The notes under the pieces: model-generated
Seen by the model: the letters and a program-made list of their open reading frames with translations, nothing else
What the model was told of the DNA's origin: nothing
Databases searched by the model: none
Program-made: the position numbers and the translations under genes
In this document: positions 1 to 6,356 of the stretch, one piece after another
How positions within the stretch are numbered: position 1 is the first letter of the stretch
Layout of the letters: each line of letters begins with the position of its first letter
Assembly (NCBI GenBank): GCA_964520785.1
Contig: CAZFQG010000114.1
Coordinates: 1 to 20,813 of the forward strand
Length of the DNA: 20,813 nucleotides
Direction of reading: 5' to 3'
Source of the DNA: CAZFQG01 sp964520785
Lineage (GTDB): Bacteria; Planctomycetota; Planctomycetia; Pirellulales; Thermoguttaceae

Positions 1-2
1 AG

Positions 3-728
3 TACATCGAGCAGGGAGATATCCGCCAACTGGGAGCCGGGCTGGGTATTACTCCGAAGAAACTCGCGCTCCAGGAGCTTCAGGGAATCGCCATCGCCAC
101 GATGTATTGCCCCAGCCGCCGCGCGGCGGAACCGACGAGGCCCAAATCGCACTGGGCGCCGATCAACGCGTTCTACTCCTATCCGACGCCCGTCGCGAAG
201 ACCGACTATGCCGCCTCCTGCGGTAACCCATCGGTGGCCGATATCTTCAGCGGCCCCAGCACGCTGAACCAGGGCCTTGATCCGAATTACGCCTGGCCCT
301 CGTTGGACCAGCACGGCGGGCACGACAAGGGCGTCTGTCACCAGCGGAGCATGGTGAGAATCGGCGAAGTCTCGGATGGGACCAGCAACACCTACATGGT
401 CGGCGAGAAGTATCTGGTTCCCACCAGCTACGACGGCCAACCTGAGAGTAGCGGTAGTCCCGAGTACGACATGGGCGATAACGAGGTCGTTTATACCGGA
501 TACAACCGCGATTTCCACCGCTCGACCTACCGGCCTCCAGTGCAAGACACCTATGGATACGTCGATGCCTATGGTACCATGTTCGGAAGCGTTCATGCCG
601 GTGGGTTCAACATGGCGATGTGCGACGGTTCGGTCCGTACCATTTCGTACGAAATCAACCATGTCACGCACATCAACCTGGGCAACAAGTCCGACGGCAA
701 CGTGATCGACAAGAAAGAACTGGAGTAA
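3..728 (+). CDS. DUF1559 (H-x9-DG) pseudopilin-like protein, 5' end outside window
   Basis: The reading frame is open from base 3, so the gene runs in from the left and its N-terminus (normally a prepilin-like methylation segment and helix) is not visible. The first ATG in view, at 102, lies inside the conserved region (IATMYCPSRR) and is not the start. The C-terminus carries FGSVHAGGFNMAMCDGSVR, which contains the H-x9-DG signature (H, nine residues, DG), followed by a typical LGNKSDGNVID ending. DUF1559 proteins are greatly expanded in Planctomycetota and resemble type II pseudopilins. Their molecular role is not established and is probably extracytoplasmic. A strong terminator follows. Family assignment is firm; function is not. 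Confidence 0.93.
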   Translation, partial: YIEQGDIRQLGAGLGITPKKLALQELQGIAIATMYCPSRRAAEPTRPKSHWAPINAFYSYPTPVAKTDYAASCGNPSVADIFSGPSTLNQGLDPNYAWPSLDQHGGHDKGVCHQRSMVRIGEVSDGTSNTYMVGEKYLVPTSYDGQPESSGSPEYDMGDNEVVYTGYNRDFHRSTYRPPVQDTYGYVDAYGTMFGSVHAGGFNMAMCDGSVRTISYEINHVTHINLGNKSDGNVIDKKELE

Positions 729-780
729 CCGGACTTTCCACACGAGAAGGGCCGGAACGAGAGAAACGCCCCTGGATTCA

Positions 781-836
781 TCCCACCGCGTTCCTTGCAC
801 CGCAACGCGGGCGCGGTGGGACGGGTCCGCTTTTTT
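781..836 (+). terminator. Rho-independent terminator after the DUF1559 gene
   Basis: A perfect 10-bp inverted repeat, TCCCACCGCG (781-790) and CGCGGTGGGA (812-821), is followed by a GC-rich spacer and six T residues at 831-836. An alternative 7-bp stem, CCGCGTT (786-792) with AACGCGG (804-810), lies inside it and competes with the outer stem. It is placed to end the DUF1559 transcript and lies just 17 nt before the next start codon. Confidence 0.8.
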
Positions 837-853
837 GAACTTGAGGATTTGCC

Positions 854-1681
854 ATGCCGAGACTATTCGCCTGCACGATCGTTTTGTCGATGCTGACCAC
901 CATGAGCCACGCCCAGATCATTTGCGCCCACCGCGGAGCGTCTTACGACGCGCCGGAGAACACGCTCGCCGCGTTCCGGCTCGCCTTCGAACAGGGGGCG
1001 GACGCCGTCGAGGGGGATTTTTACCTGAGCAAGGACGGGCGGATCATGTGCTTCCACGACGGCGACCTGAAGCGGACCGCCAAGCAGCCGGGCCGGATTC
1101 GCGACTACACGTGCGAGGAACTCAAGCAGTTCGACGTCGGGGAATGGAAGGCCGCCAAATACCGGGGCGAACGGATCCCCACCCTCGAGGAGGTGATCGA
1201 CGTCATCCCACCGGGGAAGAAGTTTTACATCGAACTGAAGACCGGTCCGGAGATCGTCGCCCCGTTGGTGGAAGTCTTGGAAGCGAAGAAGGACCGCCTG
1301 AAGCCGGAACAGATCGTCATCATCTGCTTCAACCAGGAGACGTGCGCCGAGTGCAAGAAGCAGCTCCCGGACCTCAAGTGCCACTGGCTCGTCGGGGCCA
1401 AGGTGGAAGAGGACGCGAATCCGGGCACGCGGATCGTCCCGACGGCCGAATCGGTCGTGGAGACGGTAAAGGCGCTGGGAGTGGACGGCGTCGGACTCGG
1501 CGTGGGAGCCGAACGGCGATTCGGCCGGATTACGCAAGGACTGAAGGACGCCGGCGTCGAGTTCCACCTTTGGACACTTAACGATCCGGCCGTGGCCGCG
1601 TATTTCCTGCAATACGGCCCCTTCGGGATCACCACCGACCGGCCCAGGTTCATGCGGGACAACCTGCCGGAACTGAAGTGA
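854..1681 (+). CDS. Secreted glycerophosphodiester phosphodiesterase (GDPD family)
   Basis: 275 aa. The enzyme should hydrolyse glycerophosphodiesters to glycerol 3-phosphate and an alcohol. The family signature is clear: AHRGASYDAPENT with His26-Arg27 and Glu35-Asn36, then EGDFYLSKDG (Glu53, Asp55), the second catalytic His in FHDGDLKRT (His68), and the metal-ligand region FYIELKTG. The C-terminal strand pattern GVDGVGLGV followed by FHLWTLND is also typical of the TIM barrel. Residues 1-20 form a signal peptide ending SHA-Q, so it acts outside the cytoplasm. ATG 854 has a GAGGA box about 7 nt upstream, and total length matches UgpQ-type enzymes. The exact substrate cannot be read. It converges on the FAH-family gene. 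Confidence 0.92.
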   Translation: MPRLFACTIVLSMLTTMSHAQIICAHRGASYDAPENTLAAFRLAFEQGADAVEGDFYLSKDGRIMCFHDGDLKRTAKQPGRIRDYTCEELKQFDVGEWKAAKYRGERIPTLEEVIDVIPPGKKFYIELKTGPEIVAPLVEVLEAKKDRLKPEQIVIICFNQETCAECKKQLPDLKCHWLVGAKVEEDANPGTRIVPTAESVVETVKALGVDGVGLGVGAERRFGRITQGLKDAGVEFHLWTLNDPAVAAYFLQYGPFGITTDRPRFMRDNLPELK

Positions 1682-1690
1682 ACCGCCGCA

Positions 1691-1767
1691 AGGAATAGTA
1701 CCGTGCCTCGTGGTCCCCTCGCGGGCACGCCGACGAAACAGCTTCGCGATTCGACGGTACCATTCCT
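1691..1767. repeat. Large inverted repeat between convergent genes, possible bidirectional terminator
   Basis: AGGAATAGTACCGT (1691-1704) and ACGGTACCATTCCT (1754-1767) are reverse complements at 13 of 14 positions. The 49-nt loop contains a smaller GTGCC/GGCAC pairing that would compete with the end of the outer stem. The element lies between the stop codons of the GDPD gene and the FAH-family gene, which suits a two-way transcription stop. There is no T-tract on either side, so it could instead be a small palindromic repeat element. Confidence 0.55.
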
Positions 1768-1793
1768 CGCGACGCGGCGCACCGGCGCCGCTC

Positions 1794-2624
1794 TCATTTC
1801 ACCGTATTGCGCAGCACGCCCACGCCTTCGAGTTCGATCTCCACGACGTCGCCCGGCTTGAGCGGGGTGGTGGTGCCGGGCGTGCCGGTGTAGATCAGAT
1901 CTCCCGGTTCGAGCGTCATGTGCCGGCTTGCCCAGCTTACCAGGGCGGCGACCCCGTGTTCCATCCGGCTGGTGCGTTCGCTCTGTTTGACCTCCCCGTT
2001 CACTCGCGCCTGCAAGAGCAGATCGTCGTAGTCGATGCCGGAAACGATAAATGGTCCGCAAGGGCCGAATGTATCCGACCCCTTGGCGCGCCACCACTGA
2101 ACGTCGTTCCTCTGCCAATCCCGAGCACTAACGTCGTTCCCGCAGGTCACGCCGAAAACGTAGTCCATCGCCTTTTCCAGGGGCACGTCCTTGGCCCGCT
2201 TTCCGATGACGATCACGAGTTCGGCTTCGTGGTCCACGCGTTCGGACCCCTCGGGCAGGACGATCTCTTCGCCGGTGGCGATCAAGCAAGAGGGAGGTTT
2301 TAGAAAAATTTCCGGGCGCACTCGGGCCGGCTGATCGCCCAGATGACTCTTGTAGTTGCCCGCGACGGCCAGAACTTTCGTCGGCCGAGCGGGGACGAGG
2401 AGGGTGACCTCGCCGAGGGGATAGGTCTTGTCGGTCGTTTCCCAGGATCCGAAGAGGTCTCCGTCGACGACACGGACTTGCTCCCCGTCGACAATCCCGT
2501 AGGCGACGCAATCGCCGGCCCGAAATCGGACGTACTTGGTCATCTCGCTCTCCGCGGCAAAGGCTTGGTGATGAAGGAGGCTCGAAAGCCCGAAGAGAAC
2601 AAGGATAATGAATGGTCGACGCAT
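1794..2624 (-). CDS. FAH-family hydrolase/isomerase with N-terminal signal peptide
   Basis: 276 aa. The catalytic fold of the fumarylacetoacetate hydrolase family is clear: GNYKSH (89-94), FLKP (Lys109), the metal-binding DHEAE (Asp131, Glu133, Glu135), Asp164 in GNDVSARDWQ, GSDTFGPCGP, and the C-terminal YTGTPGTTTPLKPGD. Members cleave or isomerise C-C bonds in 2-oxo or dioxo acids, for example acylpyruvate hydrolase or the homoprotocatechuate pathway decarboxylase/isomerase. The substrate is not deducible here. Residues 1-23 (hydrophobic IILVLFGLSSLL, then AFA) form a likely signal peptide, unusual because most characterised members are cytosolic. ATG 2624 has GAGGA 8 nt upstream. An internal ATG at residue 28 (MTKYVRF), preceded by GGAGAG, could give a cytosolic form. 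It lies downstream of the rhamnosidase on the same strand. Confidence 0.9.
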   Translation of the reverse strand: MRRPFIILVLFGLSSLLHHQAFAAESEMTKYVRFRAGDCVAYGIVDGEQVRVVDGDLFGSWETTDKTYPLGEVTLLVPARPTKVLAVAGNYKSHLGDQPARVRPEIFLKPPSCLIATGEEIVLPEGSERVDHEAELVIVIGKRAKDVPLEKAMDYVFGVTCGNDVSARDWQRNDVQWWRAKGSDTFGPCGPFIVSGIDYDDLLLQARVNGEVKQSERTSRMEHGVAALVSWASRHMTLEPGDLIYTGTPGTTTPLKPGDVVEIELEGVGVLRNTVK

Positions 2625-2662
2625 GTCAAGGTTCCTCGATTTCGATTGGAGAAAACTGAATC

Positions 2663-2670
2663 TATATATA
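2663..2670 (-). promoter_or_regulatory. Possible -10 element for the FAH-family gene
   Basis: An AT-rich TATATATA patch stands out in the otherwise very GC-rich 132-nt gap between the rhamnosidase and the FAH gene. It would place a transcript start about 30 nt before ATG 2624. No convincing -35 hexamer is visible. The adjacent stretch 2680-2716 is GC-only inverted-repeat sequence, including the palindrome CCGGCGCCGG at 2699-2708. Confidence 0.25.
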
Positions 2671-2756
2671 CGATCCGCGGATGGCGGCCGGCGGCGGCCC
2701 GGCGCCGGCGTTGGAAAGCGCGCGAATCCGGGTGGGGCCGGTCCTCGCCGGGAACG

Positions 2757-4547
2757 TCACTCTCGCACGACGGTGACGCCGGCCGGCGCCTCTATCTTGG
2801 ATTCCACTGTTCCGTCGGGACGTTTCTCATGGCGGACCCTCACGATTCCGAAGGGGGTGGGGAAGGTCCCCTCGGCCCATTCGAGATCGCCCAGGTGGGG
2901 CACGACGCGGATCGTCTTGCACCCCGGCTCAACCGGGCAGATGCCGAGGACGTGTTCGCTGAGCCAGGCGGTGGGACCGGAGGCCCAGCCGTGGCTGAGG
3001 CTGTGGCGGAGGCCCTTATAGCAGTAATTGCCGTAATCGGCGTGGACGTCTTTTTTCCCCTCGGGAACGATTTCGTCGATTCTCGCGGCACCCTCGGTCC
3101 ACTCGATATCAAAATCTTCCCAGAAGGTCGTTGCCCCGAGGTCGAGCATGGCGCCCCAGTATTCGCGGATGCAATCGAGGCAGCCCTGGACGTCTCCCGC
3201 CTTGGCCCTGGCCTGCAAGACGTAGTATCCGTAGAACGTCGACATCCGTTTCACGCCGTCGACCGCCATGACTTGACGGTTCATTTCGCCGGCGTCGGCA
3301 AGCCCGGCGAGGGCCATCAGCGCGGCCGCCTGCTTGCTCTCGCCATGGTCCGGAACATGCCTGCGCAGCCGCGACACAGCCTCTTGGCACTTCTTCTTCA
3401 GGGGCGCATCACCGAGCGTACCGGCCATGTCGGCGCCCGCCTCCAGGGTGAGAATCAATAGCGATTGCAGCCCCGCGTGGATCGCCGTCGGGTTGGAGCT
3501 GGACGGCCAGTCGAGAAAGCGGTGCGGCGGGAGGGTTTCCCTGCCTTCGGAATCGATATGCTCGATCAACTGCGCCAGCAGCCCGGCGAGGTAGGCGTGC
3601 TGCTCCTTCAGATAGTTTTCGTCGCCGTGGTAACGGTACAAGGTATGGTGAATAATGGCCCACCACATCGAGTAGGAGCTGATACCGTTCATCCATTCCG
3701 GCAAGGGGGTCTCGTCGCGGATCAGGTCGAGGCTCTTCCGGACGACGTCGACGTCGCCGAAGACCGTGTTGATCGTCATCGTCTCCGGATGCATGTCTCC
3801 GATCCAGACGAGGCGGTCCCGTTTGAATCCGTCCCAGACGTAGTCCTGCATGTTCAAATGAACCGTATAGGCGCCGACGTCCCAAATCCGGTTGAGTCGC
3901 TCATCGCTGCAGCGGAACGCGCCCTTGTATTCGAGATCGCGGTAGAGGAAGACGCCGCGGACGGCGGCGATCTGGACGAAGCTGTCTTCGTCGACCAGGT
4001 CGATCCGCGCGAACCGGAAACCGGTGTTGCCGATCTCATGGGTTCCCAGCCAGGGGACGAGGCACGTCTGGTCGCGGATCGCGTGGTCGTTCGTCGCGGT
4101 CGACTCGCCGCCGACGTCGCTCATCGCCTCGCTCACCGACTCGCCGAAACGGACGCGGACGCGGACCGGCTTGTTGTCCTTCGAGCCGCACACGGCGATT
4201 TGCACGCCGCCGTGCAGGGCGCAGCCGAAATCGACGAGCACGCCCGGCGCCGCCCCGTCGTTGCGCAACGTGCAGGCCGCCTTGTTCCCCAGCGTAATCT
4301 GGCCGCTAAACGGCGCAAGCCACTGTTCGGGGTTTTCCACCCGGGCCCGGTCGCCGTTCTCGGTCGTCCAGACGATCCGCTCCGGACGGACATACCGGCG
4401 GACCCTCGGGTCGGCGTCGGAGCGTGGGGCGAGTTCTTCGGCGACCGGCGGCGGCAGAGGCGCATCGCCGGCGAAGGCGGAAAAGGCAAAGGCAAAGGCA
4501 AAGAAGGCGAGCGACGGCGCAAATGCGCGGAGGTGGAAGCGGTTCAT
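2757..4547 (-). CDS. Secreted GH78-like alpha-L-rhamnosidase
   Basis: 596 aa from ATG 4547. The product is predicted to release alpha-linked L-rhamnose from plant or algal polysaccharides or glycosides outside the cytoplasm. N-terminal beta-sandwich sequence is followed by an (alpha/alpha)6 catalytic region with DGFKRDRLVWIGD (Asp239 to Asp251), the catalytic-site stretch of GH78, and GATTFWEDFD (Trp476, Glu477), which matches the motif carrying the second catalytic Glu. SHGWASGPTAWL and a C-terminal beta domain follow, as usual. The protein is shorter than the roughly 900 residues of many GH78 enzymes, so accessory domains are missing. The signal peptide has an unusual Ala-Phe repeat core. 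I chose ATG 4547 because AGGAG lies 10 nt upstream and the signal peptide starts there; an in-frame TTG lies at 4583. Where GH78 enzymes usually have Glu, residue 244 is Asp. Confidence 0.87.
   Translation of the reverse strand: MNRFHLRAFAPSLAFFAFAFAFSAFAGDAPLPPPVAEELAPRSDADPRVRRYVRPERIVWTTENGDRARVENPEQWLAPFSGQITLGNKAACTLRNDGAAPGVLVDFGCALHGGVQIAVCGSKDNKPVRVRVRFGESVSEAMSDVGGESTATNDHAIRDQTCLVPWLGTHEIGNTGFRFARIDLVDEDSFVQIAAVRGVFLYRDLEYKGAFRCSDERLNRIWDVGAYTVHLNMQDYVWDGFKRDRLVWIGDMHPETMTINTVFGDVDVVRKSLDLIRDETPLPEWMNGISSYSMWWAIIHHTLYRYHGDENYLKEQHAYLAGLLAQLIEHIDSEGRETLPPHRFLDWPSSSNPTAIHAGLQSLLILTLEAGADMAGTLGDAPLKKKCQEAVSRLRRHVPDHGESKQAAALMALAGLADAGEMNRQVMAVDGVKRMSTFYGYYVLQARAKAGDVQGCLDCIREYWGAMLDLGATTFWEDFDIEWTEGAARIDEIVPEGKKDVHADYGNYCYKGLRHSLSHGWASGPTAWLSEHVLGICPVEPGCKTIRVVPHLGDLEWAEGTFPTPFGIVRVRHEKRPDGTVESKIEAPAGVTVVRE
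4485..4502 (-). repeat. Hexanucleotide tandem repeat inside a signal-peptide coding region
   Basis: Three perfect GGCAAA copies (plus strand) with degenerate copies on either side (about 4476-4508). On the coding strand the unit reads TTTGCC, giving the Ala-Phe repeat that forms the hydrophobic core of the rhamnosidase signal peptide. Slippage by whole units would preserve the frame and change only the hydrophobic length. Confidence 0.75.
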
Positions 4548-4595
4548 GGTGGGGAAGCTCCTGGAGGGGTGGAATTCTCGCAAGGCCGTTAACTT

Positions 4596-4624
4596 AGCCT
4601 AATTTATCCAGGGAGTAAAGTCAA
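4596..4624 (-). promoter_or_regulatory. Predicted sigma70-type promoter of the rhamnosidase gene
   Basis: On the minus strand, TTGACT (4619-4624) and TAGGCT (4596-4601) are separated by exactly 17 nt, in an AT-rich island within GC-rich sequence. The start point would fall near 4589, giving a leader of about 42 nt that contains the AGGAG ribosome site. The -35 is close to consensus (5 of 6) and the -10 is weak (3 of 6). Confidence 0.4.
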
Positions 4625-4935
4625 ACAAGGGGCCGGGCGCCAGGTACGGCCGAGGGGATGGGCCGGCCGGTGCCATTCGCCGGGCAAAGTCAATCCGTAC
4701 GGTTTACCCAGTCTCCCTCGTCCGAAGCTGGAGACCGATGGGGGGGTGGAAGCCGCGATCCCCTTGAAGGTTTATTACATCTCCGGGACGGATGCGGACG
4801 AATCAAAGGATGACGGCTTTCATCCGTTTTCCATTTGTCGCCGGCGGTTGGCAACCGTTTCGGGGCGAGGAACCGGGTGCGCCGCCGATTCCGATCATCC
4901 GCTGGAACGTTTTCGTCGCGCGACGCGATTCGGGG

Positions 4936-4958
4936 GGTGTCGATATTATAGAAACACC
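4936..4958 (+). promoter_or_regulatory. Dyad enclosing a -10-like element before the porin gene
   Basis: GGTGT (4936-4940) and ACACC (4954-4958) flank TATTAT (4944-4949). The TATTAT could be the -10 of the porin promoter, with a start point about 18 nt before ATG 4974. The flanking dyad could be an operator or form a short hairpin. No clear -35 is visible, so this is tentative. Confidence 0.25.
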
Positions 4959-4973
4959 GTGAGGATTCCTTTC

Positions 4974-6356
4974 ATGGCCATGTCCCTGCGCCTTCTGACT
5001 TTCGTCATTTGGACCACTCTCCTGCTTCCCTCGACGCCGCTTGGCGCGCAAGAGCCGGTTCCCGGCAACCCGGTCGCGGCAAGGATCGGACAACTGGAGG
5101 AGCAAACCGAGCTGCTTCAGGCACAGATCAGGGCACTCAAGGAACGCCAACTCCAGTTGGAGCGGCTCCCGGCGGTCAACACGACCGGCGACCCGGGGGT
5201 AACGATGGAGCAGGTCCGCGGCGAGATCAAGAAGGCGGCCTGGAAGAAGGGAGATCTGACGGTCACGCCTTACGGCATTCTCTGGGGTTCGGCGGTTTGG
5301 GAGACCCAGCGGAGTTTTCCCGGCGCATACATCCTTTGGATGGATTCGTTTTCGACCAACAACGAGGATGCCAGCTATTTCGACGCGAGATCAACGCGGC
5401 TTGGTCTGGATTTGGCGGGGCCGCAATTCAGATGGTGTCCCGAGACGAAGGTCACCGGCAAGGTGGAATTCGACTTCCAGTCTTCCGCCGGACCCCGGCT
5501 CAACCAGGGTACGGTTTTATTGCGGCACGCCTACATCAAGGTCGACAACGGAGATAGCGCGATTCTGTTCGGCCAGTACTGGGATACGATTTCCCCGCTG
5601 TACCCCAACATGCTCGGTTACATTCCGGCGTGGGGTTCCGGCAACATCGGTTACCGCCGTCCCCAGCTCCGGTACGACCGCAATATCGCGTTTAGCGACT
5701 ATTTGATGTTCAAGTCGCAAACGTCGCTGAATCTCGCCACGAACTGGGATTTCAACACGGACCCGACGGTGATCGGCCAAACGGCCGGATGGCCCGTCTT
5801 GGAAGGGCGTTGGGCGTTGCAGTTCGGTGAACGGACGGGACCGTACGCGTTGCCGAAGGAGATCGGTTTCTCGGCCCATATCGGCGAGGAGATCTACGAC
5901 ATTCGCGCCACCGGAGGGCGTCCGGCGATCGACAACCTGGCACGGCGAACCTGGTCGGCGAACGTCGATATCAGCTTTCCGATTACGCAACGGCTGAAGG
6001 TTCAAGCGGAATTCTTCACCGGCGAGAACCTCTCCACGTATCTCGGCGGTATTCTCCAGGGGCTCAATCCGATCACGTTCAACGGCATCCGGACGACCGG
6101 CGGCTGGGTCGAAGCGGGCTACTACTGGACGCCGAGCTTCCACACGCACGTCGGTTACGCCATCGACGACCCGTTCAACCAAGATCTTGCCGCGGGGCAG
6201 CGAAGTTATAACCACCAGATATTCGCCAACGCGGTGTACGACATCACCAAGAAATGGCTGGTCGGTCTGGAGGTCAGTTCGTGGAAGACGTACTACATCG
6301 ACCGGCGGCCCGGCGAAGGCGTCCGGTTCGAGTTCGTGTCGAAGTACGCGTTCTAA
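4974..6356 (+). CDS. Outer-membrane porin with N-terminal coiled coil (DcaP-like)
   Basis: 460 aa from ATG 4974, with GAGGA 8 nt upstream. A signal peptide (LLTFVIWTTLLLP, ending LGAQ) covers about 25 residues. Next comes a short coiled coil (RIGQLEEQTELLQAQIRALK, about 36-55), then a long beta-barrel region with alternating aromatic and polar strands (for example GDSAILFGQYWDTISPLYP, LRHAYIKVD, GWVEAGYYW) and a protein ending in Phe (FEFVSKYAF), a common C-terminal signal for outer-membrane barrels. Such coiled-coil porins are trimeric diffusion channels for small anionic or sugar solutes. The substrate cannot be read. Its stop codon overlaps that of the convergent kinase gene. Divergence from the rhamnosidase gene hints, weakly, at sugar uptake. 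Confidence 0.8.
   Translation: MAMSLRLLTFVIWTTLLLPSTPLGAQEPVPGNPVAARIGQLEEQTELLQAQIRALKERQLQLERLPAVNTTGDPGVTMEQVRGEIKKAAWKKGDLTVTPYGILWGSAVWETQRSFPGAYILWMDSFSTNNEDASYFDARSTRLGLDLAGPQFRWCPETKVTGKVEFDFQSSAGPRLNQGTVLLRHAYIKVDNGDSAILFGQYWDTISPLYPNMLGYIPAWGSGNIGYRRPQLRYDRNIAFSDYLMFKSQTSLNLATNWDFNTDPTVIGQTAGWPVLEGRWALQFGERTGPYALPKEIGFSAHIGEEIYDIRATGGRPAIDNLARRTWSANVDISFPITQRLKVQAEFFTGENLSTYLGGILQGLNPITFNGIRTTGGWVEAGYYWTPSFHTHVGYAIDDPFNQDLAAGQRSYNHQIFANAVYDITKKWLVGLEVSSWKTYYIDRRPGEGVRFEFVSKYAF

Larger units (their letters stand above)
4548..4973. other. Divergent intergenic region, rhamnosidase and porin
   Basis: 426 nt between two divergent start codons. The rhamnosidase end holds a sigma70-like promoter candidate. 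The porin end holds a TATTAT element inside a small dyad. The middle (about 4630-4930) is GC-rich with several short inverted repeats (for example around GGGCCGGCCGG at 4661-4671). The porin frame stays open upstream to about 4746, but this stretch does not look coding and has no good ribosome site. I see no tRNA or riboswitch that I recognise. Confidence 0.5.

Noticed and set aside
4746..4973. N-terminal extension of the porin frame
   Set aside because: The extension lacks a ribosome site and would precede a clean signal peptide at 4974. It contains likely promoter sequence.
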